Assembly: GCA_012719035.1 (NCBI GenBank)
Contig: JAAYBD010000034.1
Location: forward strand, 1-63,727
DNA from: Clostridiales bacterium
Lineage (GTDB): Bacteria > Bacillota > Clostridia > Oscillospirales > Oscillospiraceae
Direction: 5' to 3'
DNA: 63,727 bases
Shown: in pieces, positions 57,589-63,727 of the stretch
How positions within the stretch are numbered: the first letter of the stretch is position 1
Layout: the number at the start of each line of letters is the position of its first letter
Program-made: the position numbers and the translations under genes
The notes under the pieces: model-generated
Database searches by the model: none
Seen by the model: the letters and a program-made list of their open reading frames with translations, nothing else
Told to the model about the DNA's origin: nothing

Positions 57589-58719
57589 TCAAACAGTTAT
57601 TGCCGATATCAGCCACACAGAAAGAAGCAGAACAAAGATTCCCGTTACATTTGCAAGCGTAAAGATGCCAAGATAGCGCAGGGGGCGTGCCCCATCAGTG
57701 CGTAGATACATCTTGAGCGATATAAGGCTTGCAAGCGAAGCTATAGGTGTTCCGAGACCGCCTATGTTGACACCAACAAGGAGGCTTCTCCAGTCATCGG
57801 TAAAGCCTGAAAGCAGTAACGACGCCGGAACATTGCTGACTATCTGACTTGCCAGTATTGCAGAAAGAAGAGTATCTCTCCTAAGCATCCTGCTGAGCAG
57901 TTCGCGCACCTGCGGCACCTGTCCTATGTTTCCCGCAAAAATGAAAAAGCATACAAAGGTAAGAAGCAGAGCATAATCTACTTTTTTCAGCAGCTTTCGC
58001 GAAAAACAAAGCATACAAATAAGCACAGCAGCGGTCGGTATCCAATAAGGCAAAACACGAAAAACCGACAAAAGGCTAAGAATAAAAAGACCAAGGAACA
58101 TCGCAAGCCGCTTTGGATCCTCCAAACGCTCATCGCTTTCAAAACTCACTGAAATAACATCATTTTTTGCAATCAACGCCGCGGCGGACAGCCCAATCAA
58201 GCTGATAAGCGAAAGGGGAAGCATTACCGAAAAAAATTCGCCTGCTGAAATCCCATAATATTCGTATAAAAACAAATTGTGTGCTTTCCCGATCGGGGTC
58301 GCCATACTTCCAAGGTTTGCAGCCAGCGTCTGATAAACAACTATTTTTATCAGCGCAGAGTTTCGGTCGATCATATTCAGAACAAGAATAGTAAATGGTA
58401 CAAACGTAATAATCGCTACGTCATTCGTGACGAGCATGGAGCAAAAAAACGGGAGCAGCACAAGTATAAGCGACAGAAGCCTGAACTGCTTCTTTCCGGT
58501 TAGCATCTTATGCGCCAGTACCTTAAATAAGCCGCATTCCTGTATTCCGAGAACTACCGCCATAAGACAAAAAAGCAGGCATAACACCTGCAAATCTATA
58601 TAATCGAGATAAGCGGCGCTGGGCGGGACAAGCAGCATCGACAGCAAGGCAATAACGGCGCATATGCACAGCATGAGCTCCCGTAAGAAAAATTCTTTCA
58701 AGCGGTTTAGTAACTTCAT
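57589..58719 (-). CDS. SLC13/ArsB-NhaD-type ion transporter
   Basis: A 376-residue membrane protein with about ten hydrophobic helices, of the ion transporter superfamily. Signature parts are LVTNDVAIITFVPFTILVL, ANLGSMATPIGKAHNLFLY (the re-entrant SNT-like loop), IVSNVPASLLLSGFTDDW and GLGTPIASLASLISLKMY. The two-fold repeat of these loops is typical of citrate/Na+ and arsenite-type carriers. The substrate could be a dicarboxylate, anion or Na+; none is shown by context. AGGGTG precedes the ATG. Confidence 0.87.
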   Translation of the reverse strand: MKLLNRLKEFFLRELMLCICAVIALLSMLLVPPSAAYLDYIDLQVLCLLFCLMAVVLGIQECGLFKVLAHKMLTGKKQFRLLSLILVLLPFFCSMLVTNDVAIITFVPFTILVLNMIDRNSALIKIVVYQTLAANLGSMATPIGKAHNLFLYEYYGISAGEFFSVMLPLSLISLIGLSAAALIAKNDVISVSFESDERLEDPKRLAMFLGLFILSLLSVFRVLPYWIPTAAVLICMLCFSRKLLKKVDYALLLTFVCFFIFAGNIGQVPQVRELLSRMLRRDTLLSAILASQIVSNVPASLLLSGFTDDWRSLLVGVNIGGLGTPIASLASLISLKMYLRTDGARPLRYLGIFTLANVTGIFVLLLSVWLISAITV

Positions 58720-59133
58720 AAATTCACCCTATAATAAAATGACCATCGGCATTCCGCCTATGTTTGCTTAGGCGGAAGCGGTGGGAATTGAAACTACAAT
58801 CATAAATAGATATTTGCCTTATATTTTGGAATTATATCTAATGTGAGTGGTTTCGAGCTGTTTTCTCTGTTTATTTACCAAATTCATATAAATTCTACAG
58901 AGAGTAGAAAAAAATTTGCAGAAATTCTTGCCCATTATACACTTCTTTACAATCGTATGCAAGACTCGTATAAATGTTTAATGCGCTGCTATCTACCAGA
59001 ATGAAGGAATACTTGCTTGCCTCCTCTGCCTAAAATGAACAAAGACCCTCAAAGATTTAGCGCCGCTGTTAGCTGGACTTAAAGTTATAACTCTAAGCAA
59101 AGTTCTTATTATCATCCGAAATCAGCTGTCACA
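58720..59133. other. Gap without a gene, one inverted repeat
   Basis: 414 AT-rich bases. TTCCGCCTA and TAGGCGGAA (about 58752-58780) form a 9-bp stem in the presumed leader of the permease gene on the minus strand. I see no known riboswitch and no open frame that looks real. The rest (58800-59133) shows nothing I recognise. Confidence 0.5.
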
Positions 59134-59508
59134 TCATACGGCTTCCCCCAGAAAGTACCGCATTGCTTTCAATGTTGCGTCACTTATAACATGCTCCAGT
59201 TTGCAGGCTTCCTGGGCAGATGCCTTACCGTTAACGTGCAATACTTCCACCAAAAACAACAGAATGATCTCATACCGATTTTTAATTTCACAGGCTTTTT
59301 GAAAGCCTGATTCGCTCAATACTACCTGCCGTTTGTTCGAGCGATCCACATAACCCTCCTTTTCCAGTTCAGAAACAGCCCGAGATGCACTGGCTTTGGT
59401 GACGTTCAAGGCATCGGCAATGTCGGTTACGCGCGCTCCCTCCCTGCAGGGATCTAAAGTGTAGATGGTTTTCAAATAGTTTTCTTTGGATTCGGTTATG
59501 CTGAGCAT
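59134..59508 (-). CDS. DtxR/MntR-like metal-dependent regulator
   Basis: A 124-residue repressor of the DtxR/MntR family. Residues 5-60 are the winged helix (ESKENYLKTIYTL, ARVTDIADALNVTKASASRAVSELEKEGYV), and residues 75-124 are the dimerisation/metal-binding helix region with GKASAQEACKLEHVISDATL, where the His/Glu/Cys ligands lie. It is short and has no SH3 domain, as in MntR. It overlaps the end of the preceding small gene by 13 bases, so it is coupled to the MarR operon. Mn or Fe is the likely metal. Confidence 0.88.
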   Translation of the reverse strand: MLSITESKENYLKTIYTLDPCREGARVTDIADALNVTKASASRAVSELEKEGYVDRSNKRQVVLSESGFQKACEIKNRYEIILLFLVEVLHVNGKASAQEACKLEHVISDATLKAMRYFLGEAV

Positions 59509-59801
59509 ACGGGTGCCCCCTCCCCAAAGGGTTTTTCATCCCCATACAAAGACATATATATGTTCTCACCTCTGCGCACTACGGTAAGTTCGGCATCCAC
59601 AGGCGGACAGCCAAAAACTCTGCGGCAAAAAGAATCATTTTCTCTCAGTACCAGAATATCTTGAACTTTTCCAATGCCAATTTTCCTGATTGAGAGCACA
59701 AAGCCCTGTTTAGGGCAGTCGCTTTCCTCAGCCAAACGCAGCAGATATTCCGTTAACACTTCAGGTATCATCGTCTGACATGCATCGGTTATATACCGCA
59801 T
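59496..59801 (-). CDS. Unknown small protein in the MarR/DtxR operon
   Basis: A 101-residue soluble protein that I do not recognise. It is all alpha/beta by eye: an N-terminal helix (MRYITDACQTMIPEVLTEYLLRL), a central beta part (GFVLSIRKIGIGKVQDILVL) and a C-terminal part with SFCRRVFGCPP. Cys residues at about 8, 34, 64 and 70 could bind metal, but no CxxC is present. I chose ATG 59801 because AAAGGAG lies seven bases before it. It lies between the MarR and DtxR genes and may be a sensor or storage protein for the same signal. Confidence 0.65.
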   Translation of the reverse strand: MRYITDACQTMIPEVLTEYLLRLAEESDCPKQGFVLSIRKIGIGKVQDILVLRENDSFCRRVFGCPPVDAELTVVRRGENIYMSLYGDEKPFGEGAPVCSA

Positions 59802-59909
59802 TAGATTTCTCCTTTCTAAAAGGGTTAAGCACTCAAAAAAGAGCACAATCAGCAGCCCCATCTTTCTGTTTAAGATAGGCTCTATCAAAATCGCTGTTCT
59901 TTTTGTGAT

Positions 59910-60512
59910 TCAGCTCTTATTTTCCTCTTCATTTTGACGGCTGTGCGGACCGAAGCCGTACCGTCCCATTGAGCCATGGTGTGAAAAGCCTCCATGCCCG
60001 TGCCGCTCTGTATTGTGAGATCTGCCATGTGACCAAGGACCGCAAAAGGACGCGCCATCCTGCCCAATGGCATCGAGCTCCTTTTCCAAGGCTGCAGTCA
60101 AACGATCCAGATAATCACTGAATTGCCCTTGTTCGGAATCATCAAGACATTCAAAGATTTTTCCTATATCTCCGCCCGCTTCATATGGTTTTTCCGCTTC
60201 CTTGCGCCCAGCCTCCGTCAAAGTTACCATTGTGATACGCCGGTCTTCATCCGAGGATGCACGGGTAATGCAGCCGCTGCGCTCCAATTTTGCCAGCAGC
60301 TCGCTAAGTGACTGCTGCCGCATATCTAAAAGATAGGACAATTCCTTTTGGCTGATGACCGGCTGCAATTTTAGAATGGACAACACCCTCCCCTGCCCGC
60401 GCATAGGGTTTCCCAAGGGTCCAAAAGCTCTGTATGCATAACTCTGATAGCGGTAAAGAAGCGCCTGCACACGATGCATCTTTTCCATAAGGTCCATTAC
60501 CTTTTCTTCCAT
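59910..60512 (-). CDS. MarR family regulator with a His/Gly-rich tail
   Basis: A 200-residue regulator. Residues 1-145 are a MarR winged-helix protein: GQGRVLSILKLQPVISQKELSYLLDMRQQSLSELLAKLERSG (region near 40-81) and a wing with ITRASSDEDRRITMVTLTEAG. Residues 150-195 are an unusual tail with GPWSHGRSH, RHGHGGFSHHGS and RYGFGPHS, eight or nine His among many Gly, Ser and Arg. Such tails can bind metals or act as flexible linkers. Two perfect palindromes lie over its own promoter, so it probably represses itself. The small unknown gene and the DtxR gene follow on the same strand. Confidence 0.88.
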   Translation of the reverse strand: MEEKVMDLMEKMHRVQALLYRYQSYAYRAFGPLGNPMRGQGRVLSILKLQPVISQKELSYLLDMRQQSLSELLAKLERSGCITRASSDEDRRITMVTLTEAGRKEAEKPYEAGGDIGKIFECLDDSEQGQFSDYLDRLTAALEKELDAIGQDGASFCGPWSHGRSHNTERHGHGGFSHHGSMGRYGFGPHSRQNEEENKS

Positions 60513-60545
60513 TGTAAAACATCTCCGTCATAAAACATAAATTAA

Positions 60546-60581
60546 ACAGGTACCTGTTAAACACATAATACAGGTACCTGT
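60546..60581 (-). promoter_or_regulatory. Two identical MarR operator palindromes
   Basis: ACAGGTACCTGT occurs twice, at 60546-60557 and 60570-60581, with centres 24 bases apart. The first covers the region just after the transcription start and the second fills the -35/-10 spacer of the marR promoter. The duplicated palindromes around a promoter point to autorepression by the MarR protein. Confidence 0.8.
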
Positions 60582-60593
60582 TTAATTTGTCAA
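60565..60593 (-). promoter_or_regulatory. Promoter of the MarR/DtxR operon
   Basis: On the minus strand a perfect TTGACA (60593-60588) and TATTAT (60570-60565) are 17 bases apart. Both operators overlap it. 60594-60810 shows no gene. Confidence 0.88.
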
Positions 60594-60810
60594 GAGGTTT
60601 TTATTTATTGGCTGAAACGGGCTTGCAAACCATCGCAGCAAAAAATTACATTTCTACAAAGTTATTCACAAAGCTCTACATTATTACAAGAAACAACCCC
60701 CTACAGGGCTTGTTAACGCAATATGATTTGTTAAGATAGTTTGTGCGAATATTCGCGGAATGTTCTGATGTTATTTGAATAAAAGCACGGCTATTATCGG
60801 AGGGATAATA

Positions 60811-60954
60811 ATGCTTGCATACATAGCCAGACGAATAACCTTGCTGATTTTAGTTATGCTTGGTGTTACTTTTATGACATTCATGCTTATGAACCTTGCA
60901 CCGGGCGATCCAGCTGAAATGATAGCAATTGTGTCGTTGTCGTTGCAGTTATAG
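60811..60954 (+). pseudogene. N-terminal fragment of an OppB/DppB-type permease
   Basis: A 47-codon frame with a good start (CGGAGGG before ATG 60811) reads MLAYIARRITLLILVMLG, then FMTFMLMNLAPGDPAEMIA. This is the typical N-terminal helix of peptide/nickel ABC permeases (OppB, DppB, NikB), which normally have more than 300 residues. After codon 39 it runs into an unrelated sequence and stops at 60954. The rest of the permease and its operon are gone. The break joins it to an ABC-2 permease fragment, so a large deletion or recombination took place here. Confidence 0.8.
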
Positions 60955-60956
60955 GA

Positions 60957-61442
60957 ATGATAAGTATTATCGTAAATGGATATCGGTTCGGGTTTGCGGG
61001 CGCAAGCGATATAATGACGCAAGGAGTTTATTTTTCGCAGGTCTCTATGAGCAACCTTGCTTATTGTGTTGTTCAATATAGCTTCTTGCTTTTGGGCACT
61101 CTGTATTTTGCAGGATTCATCCTGATAGTAGCCGCAATTGTAAAGCGAAGCGCATGGATCATCGTTTTATGTGGTGGTTGCTTTATAGCTTCTTTGGGTT
61201 ATTATTATATCGGGTATCTTTGGATACAAGGAACTTGGCTCGGCAGGATATGTGATTTCTTGTTTTATTATGGATTTAGTGGTTTTATGTTACAGGAGAG
61301 CTTTTCGAGACTGAGTGCAGCAAGCGGCACCCTAACGGGAAGTTGGGCACAGATATGGCAGCCGATCCTTTTTGTCATTGTCATGATCCTGATTGAGTTT
61401 GCTGCCGTGTGGTTGCTATGGAGGCGCAAGAAGCGGCAATGA
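60957..61442 (+). pseudogene. ABC-2 type permease, N-terminally truncated
   Basis: The 161-residue frame has four hydrophobic helices and ends in a basic tail (LWRRKKRQ). The open frame starts upstream, within the last codons of the OppB fragment (VVVAVIGMISIIVNGY), so the original gene was longer and its 5' part was lost at the junction near 60925. The layout matches the permease subunits of bacitracin/lantibiotic-type ABC-2 exporters, which normally have about 240-250 residues and six helices. Its stop overlaps the next permease gene (ATGA). It may still be made from ATG 60957, but it is probably not functional. Confidence 0.7.
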
Positions 61443-62158
61443 AACAGGAATTATTACGAATCATAAAGATGCCGCTTTTTGGCCTGATAATAGGTGCGGG
61501 AACGGTAATTCGACTGATATTTGCTTGCTTTGATCACCTTTACCGTGAAAATCTGTTCTGGAGCTTATCCGCTTCCTCTTGGGGTAAAATCGGAGCCTTC
61601 ACAATGGCAGCCTTAATTCTGGCGGTTTTTGCTCGACTGTTTTCTTTAGACAATGAGTATGGTACGCAAGATGTAATATCCAGTACTGTATTTGGGCGGC
61701 AAAGATTGTTTTGGCATCGGCAATTTGCCGCCACCACAGGTGTCATTATTGGTGTAATGACGCTGTCGACTGCAAATGTCCTAATATCGGTGTCCCTTGG
61801 TCAGAGGCTTATATGGGAAAGCGAATGGATTATGAATTTTCTCGTTCATACCGGGATCGCGCTTTGTGGGTGTATCGGATTATCAGTAGTTGCTGGAGCA
61901 ATCTGCGATATTAGCAAATCGCAGCCAGTCACATTGTGTATCTGTGGCATTCCATTTCTCATCAGCATATTCGTAAATGCTGACATGGTACAGCCTTTTG
62001 AATTGTTCTGGTTTTTTCGTTACGGTTTTTTTACCGAACTTATGCGTGGGGAAACACCGCCATCGATGCTGGGGTTTTGGATAATCTGGTATGGCATAAT
62101 GCTTATTCTTGTCTTGATGATAGCAATCCATAAAAGGAAGGAGCGCAAAGAATTATGA
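61439..62158 (+). CDS. ABC-2 type transporter permease subunit
   Basis: A 239-residue membrane protein with six hydrophobic helices in the pattern of ABC-2 permeases for lipids, antibiotics or lantibiotics. The start is ATG 61439, whose codon overlaps the stop of the truncated permease (ATGA); the frame from 61409 has no ribosome binding site. The C-terminus overlaps the start of the ATPase gene, again ATGA. These three genes form a dedicated exporter operon. The substrate is unknown. Confidence 0.82.
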   Translation: MKQELLRIIKMPLFGLIIGAGTVIRLIFACFDHLYRENLFWSLSASSWGKIGAFTMAALILAVFARLFSLDNEYGTQDVISSTVFGRQRLFWHRQFAATTGVIIGVMTLSTANVLISVSLGQRLIWESEWIMNFLVHTGIALCGCIGLSVVAGAICDISKSQPVTLCICGIPFLISIFVNADMVQPFELFWFFRYGFFTELMRGETPPSMLGFWIIWYGIMLILVLMIAIHKRKERKEL

Positions 62159-63018
62159 GTCTTGTGGTAGAAAATATCAGTAAAGTATATGGCGAAACCC
62201 CTGTGTTAGAGCATGTAAACCTGACATTAGAGTACGGAATTTATGGTTTGCTCGGGCCAAACGGAGCAGGAAAAACAACATTGATGCGCATTATGACCGA
62301 CCTTCTTGTTCCATCCACCGGGCGTGTCCTGTATAATGGAAAAGACATTTCTGTTTTGGGTTCAGTATTTAGGGATAAACTTGGGTATTTACCACAAGAG
62401 TTCGGCGTTTATCCTAGCTTCACAGCGGAGCAATTTCTGCTTTACATTGCTAAACTAAAAGGGTTATCCAAATTTGAAGCAAAACGAAGAAGCGATGAAT
62501 TATTAGAGTTAGTTGATTTAGCAGATAAAAAGAAAAAAAAACTTGACGGTTTCTCCGGTGGTCAGCGCCAACGTATCGGCATAGCACAGGCCCTGCTGAA
62601 TGATCCACAAATCATTATCATGGATGAACCTACCGCTGGACTTGATCCCGAAGAAAGGATACGATTTCGAGGGATTTTGAGTGATCTATCCCAGAATAGA
62701 ACGGTATTATTGTCCACACACATAGTTTCCGATCTTGAAGCGGTTGCAAATGAAGTTATACTTCTAAAGAAAGGGAAAGTGTTGGAAATGAAGAAGCCTG
62801 CTGAACTGCTTTCTTCGCTGAACGGGACAGTTTGGACGGTTACGTTACCCACAAATGAAGGCGCTATATTAGCAAAACAGTATCCACTCAGCAACATTTC
62901 GCATTTTGATGAAAAAAGCACTTTACGACTTCTTTCTGAGCAGCAGCCCCATCCTGCAGCGCAACTCGTTACCCCGAACATGGAGGATATGTATTTATCT
63001 TTTTTTTATGAATTGTAG
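62155..63018 (+). CDS. ABC transporter ATP-binding protein
   Basis: A 287-residue ATPase of an ABC-2 exporter. Walker A is GPNGAGKTT (34-42), the Q-loop is in LGYLPQEFGVYPSF, the signature is FSGGQRQRIGIAQALL, Walker B is IIMDEPTAGLDPEERIRFR and the H-loop is STHIVSDLEAVA. The C-terminal 70 residues are the DUF4162-like extension of this group. It belongs with the two permease genes upstream and is followed by a strong terminator. Confidence 0.93.
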   Translation: MSLVVENISKVYGETPVLEHVNLTLEYGIYGLLGPNGAGKTTLMRIMTDLLVPSTGRVLYNGKDISVLGSVFRDKLGYLPQEFGVYPSFTAEQFLLYIAKLKGLSKFEAKRRSDELLELVDLADKKKKKLDGFSGGQRQRIGIAQALLNDPQIIIMDEPTAGLDPEERIRFRGILSDLSQNRTVLLSTHIVSDLEAVANEVILLKKGKVLEMKKPAELLSSLNGTVWTVTLPTNEGAILAKQYPLSNISHFDEKSTLRLLSEQQPHPAAQLVTPNMEDMYLSFFYEL

Positions 63019-63062
63019 AACGCCCTTTAGGTCAGAAAAACACTTTATGCAATTAGTGCACA

Positions 63063-63116
63063 AACAAGAGGCTGTCTCAAAACGCATGCACGTTTTGAGA
63101 CAGCCTCTTGTTTTAA
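63063..63116 (+). terminator. Terminator of the exporter operon
   Basis: A 22-bp perfect stem (63063-63084 with 63091-63112; arms begin AACAAGAGGCTGTCTC) with the loop CATGCA, followed by TTAATTTG. It is 45 bases past the ATPase stop. Confidence 0.92.
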
Positions 63117-63473
63117 TTTGATATATGCTGATGTTCTTGCGTTAAAAGAGAAAAATCTTGCATGTTGCGTCATGACAGAATTATTGAGTTGGTACATCTT
63201 TTTTTAAAAAAGCAAATATAAATGTCCCTTTTGTATAAGATGATGACATCTATAGATTAAAGAGCATTTAAGGCTTGCGCTTAGAAAATGGAGAAAGCTT
63301 TGAGTAAAACAGGTTAATTACATAGAAAAAATACATAAGCGAAAACTCTAATTTTTAAAAGGTGTACTGCGGTGTTTTTAATGGATAATTTGCAGAAAAG
63401 GAGGAAGAAGAGCTTTTAAAAGTCCTGAGAAAGCTCCCAGTATCCTAAATATCAATTACTATGGAGGCAAACC
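63117..63473. other. Gap without a gene
   Basis: 357 AT-rich bases between the exporter terminator and a short secreted-protein start. I see no open frame, known riboswitch or clear promoter. The stretch GAGAAAGCTC near 63430 partly matches AGAAAGCTTT near 63291 but does not form a convincing stem. Confidence 0.5.
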
Positions 63474-63605
63474 ATGAAAAAGAAATTTAGAAGTATGCTG
63501 GCGGCAACCTTAGTCATCGTAATGGCCTTGACAGTTACAGCTCCTGCTGCTCTTGCCATGGAAATCGTCCCGATGACTGCTTACCAAAGTGCCGATTACT
63601 CCTGA
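63474..63605 (+). pseudogene. Secreted protein cut off by an IS3-family element
   Basis: ATG 63474 behind ATGGAGG starts a typical Sec signal peptide: MKKKFRSMLAATLVIVMA then LTVTAPAALA, with a likely cut after ALA (residue 28). Fifteen residues of mature sequence (MEIVPMTAYQSADYS) follow before the frame hits the IS inverted repeat. The TGA stop (63603-63605) is made of the first three bases of the IS end. The intact gene would continue beyond the IS; I cannot name the family. Confidence 0.75.
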
Positions 63606-63727
63606 CCTGAACCCCGAAAACTAAACCAATAGGAATGTTAGTCACGATATGCTATAATTTTTGAAAGGGACGTGATTAACATGAAAACGAGATTCACAGA
63701 AGAGCAAATTATCAAGATTTTGAAAGA
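63603..63727 (+). mobile_element. 5' end of an IS3-family insertion sequence
   Basis: The left inverted repeat starts TGACCTGAACCCCG at 63603 and matches the right end at 1-229 in its first seven bases and by alignment over about 38 bases. A promoter-like TATAAT and the ribosome binding site AAAGGGACG lead to the orfA start at 63681. The element continues beyond the window. Confidence 0.85.
63681..63727 (+). CDS. IS3-family transposase OrfA, N-terminal fragment
   Basis: The first 15 codons (MKTRFTEEQIIKILK) are the standard start of the IS3-family OrfA helix-turn-helix protein, in particular of IS407-like members. It is truncated only by the end of the window. AAAGGGACG lies at a proper distance before the ATG. 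Confidence 0.88.
   Translation, partial: MKTRFTEEQIIKILK

Overview
The window looks like a piece of a spore-forming, Gram-positive Clostridia genome, most likely of the Oscillospirales/Ruminococcaceae type. The reasons are SpoIIM, a SpoIID-domain protein and a SigH-like sigma factor, an SLH (S-layer) protein, strong AGGAGG-type ribosome binding sites with frequent TTG and GTG starts, and YerC, DUF4330 and TIGR04086 family proteins. The assignment comes from gene content only. Both ends of the window lie inside an IS3-family element (3' end at 1-229, 5' end at 63603-63727), so the window may be a contig that stops at a multicopy IS.

Layout. 1-2450 is AT-rich accessory DNA: an IS end that cuts off a Rossmann/SIR2-like gene, a frameshifted unknown gene, and an internally deleted large serine recombinase beside tRNA-Arg(CCG). 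2746-11202 is a minus-strand aromatic amino acid operon: aroF, aroB, aroA, pheA, a fused aroE-aroK, aroQ, a phenylacetate-CoA ligase and an ACT-domain protein. It is headed by a promoter and a leader that encodes a 34-residue Phe/Tyr-rich peptide, an antiterminator and a terminator. 11336-16449 is a complete branched-chain amino acid ABC transporter (livJHMGF). 16456-21954 carries a glycosyltransferase, a DUF4330 protein, an O-antigen-ligase-like protein, an ECF S component and an ABC-F ATPase.

22108-29613 (minus) holds housekeeping and sporulation genes: zinc ribbon protein, SigH-like sigma, glmM, ruvB, ruvA, ruvC, xerD, spoIIM, a TIGR04086 protein and yajC. These continue with tgt, queA (queuosine) and a SpoIID protein up to 33740. 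33810-36918 is asd-dapA-dapB (diaminopimelate/lysine). Then come an SLH-SH3-SGNH surface protein, an SPFH/NfeD pair, purA, yerC, a methyltransferase, hslO, five tRNAs (Val, Asp, Phe, Gly, Cys), a DUF1858 protein, trmK and a Nif3-like protein.

46455-59133 is a mosaic of small units: alkylation repair (ogt plus an AlkD-like protein), HAD and VOC proteins, a coiled-coil membrane protein, thpR, a P-loop kinase, an IS1595-like remnant, an AraC regulator, an SPL radical SAM protein, an EamA exporter, yjdF with its riboswitch, MmcQ/YjbR, an MBL hydrolase, a deoxyinosine glycosylase and an ion permease. 59134-60593 is a three-gene MarR/DtxR regulatory operon whose promoter overlaps two identical palindromes. 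60811-63116 is a damaged ABC-2 exporter operon. The right edge is a secreted-protein gene cut by the IS.

The most notable signal is the leader of the aromatic operon. It contains everything needed for ribosome-stalling (pheA/trp-type) attenuation, where Firmicutes more often use T-boxes or TRAP. Its target operon ends with a phenylacetate-CoA ligase and an ACT protein, which suggests that phenylalanine synthesis is linked to aryl-acid salvage.
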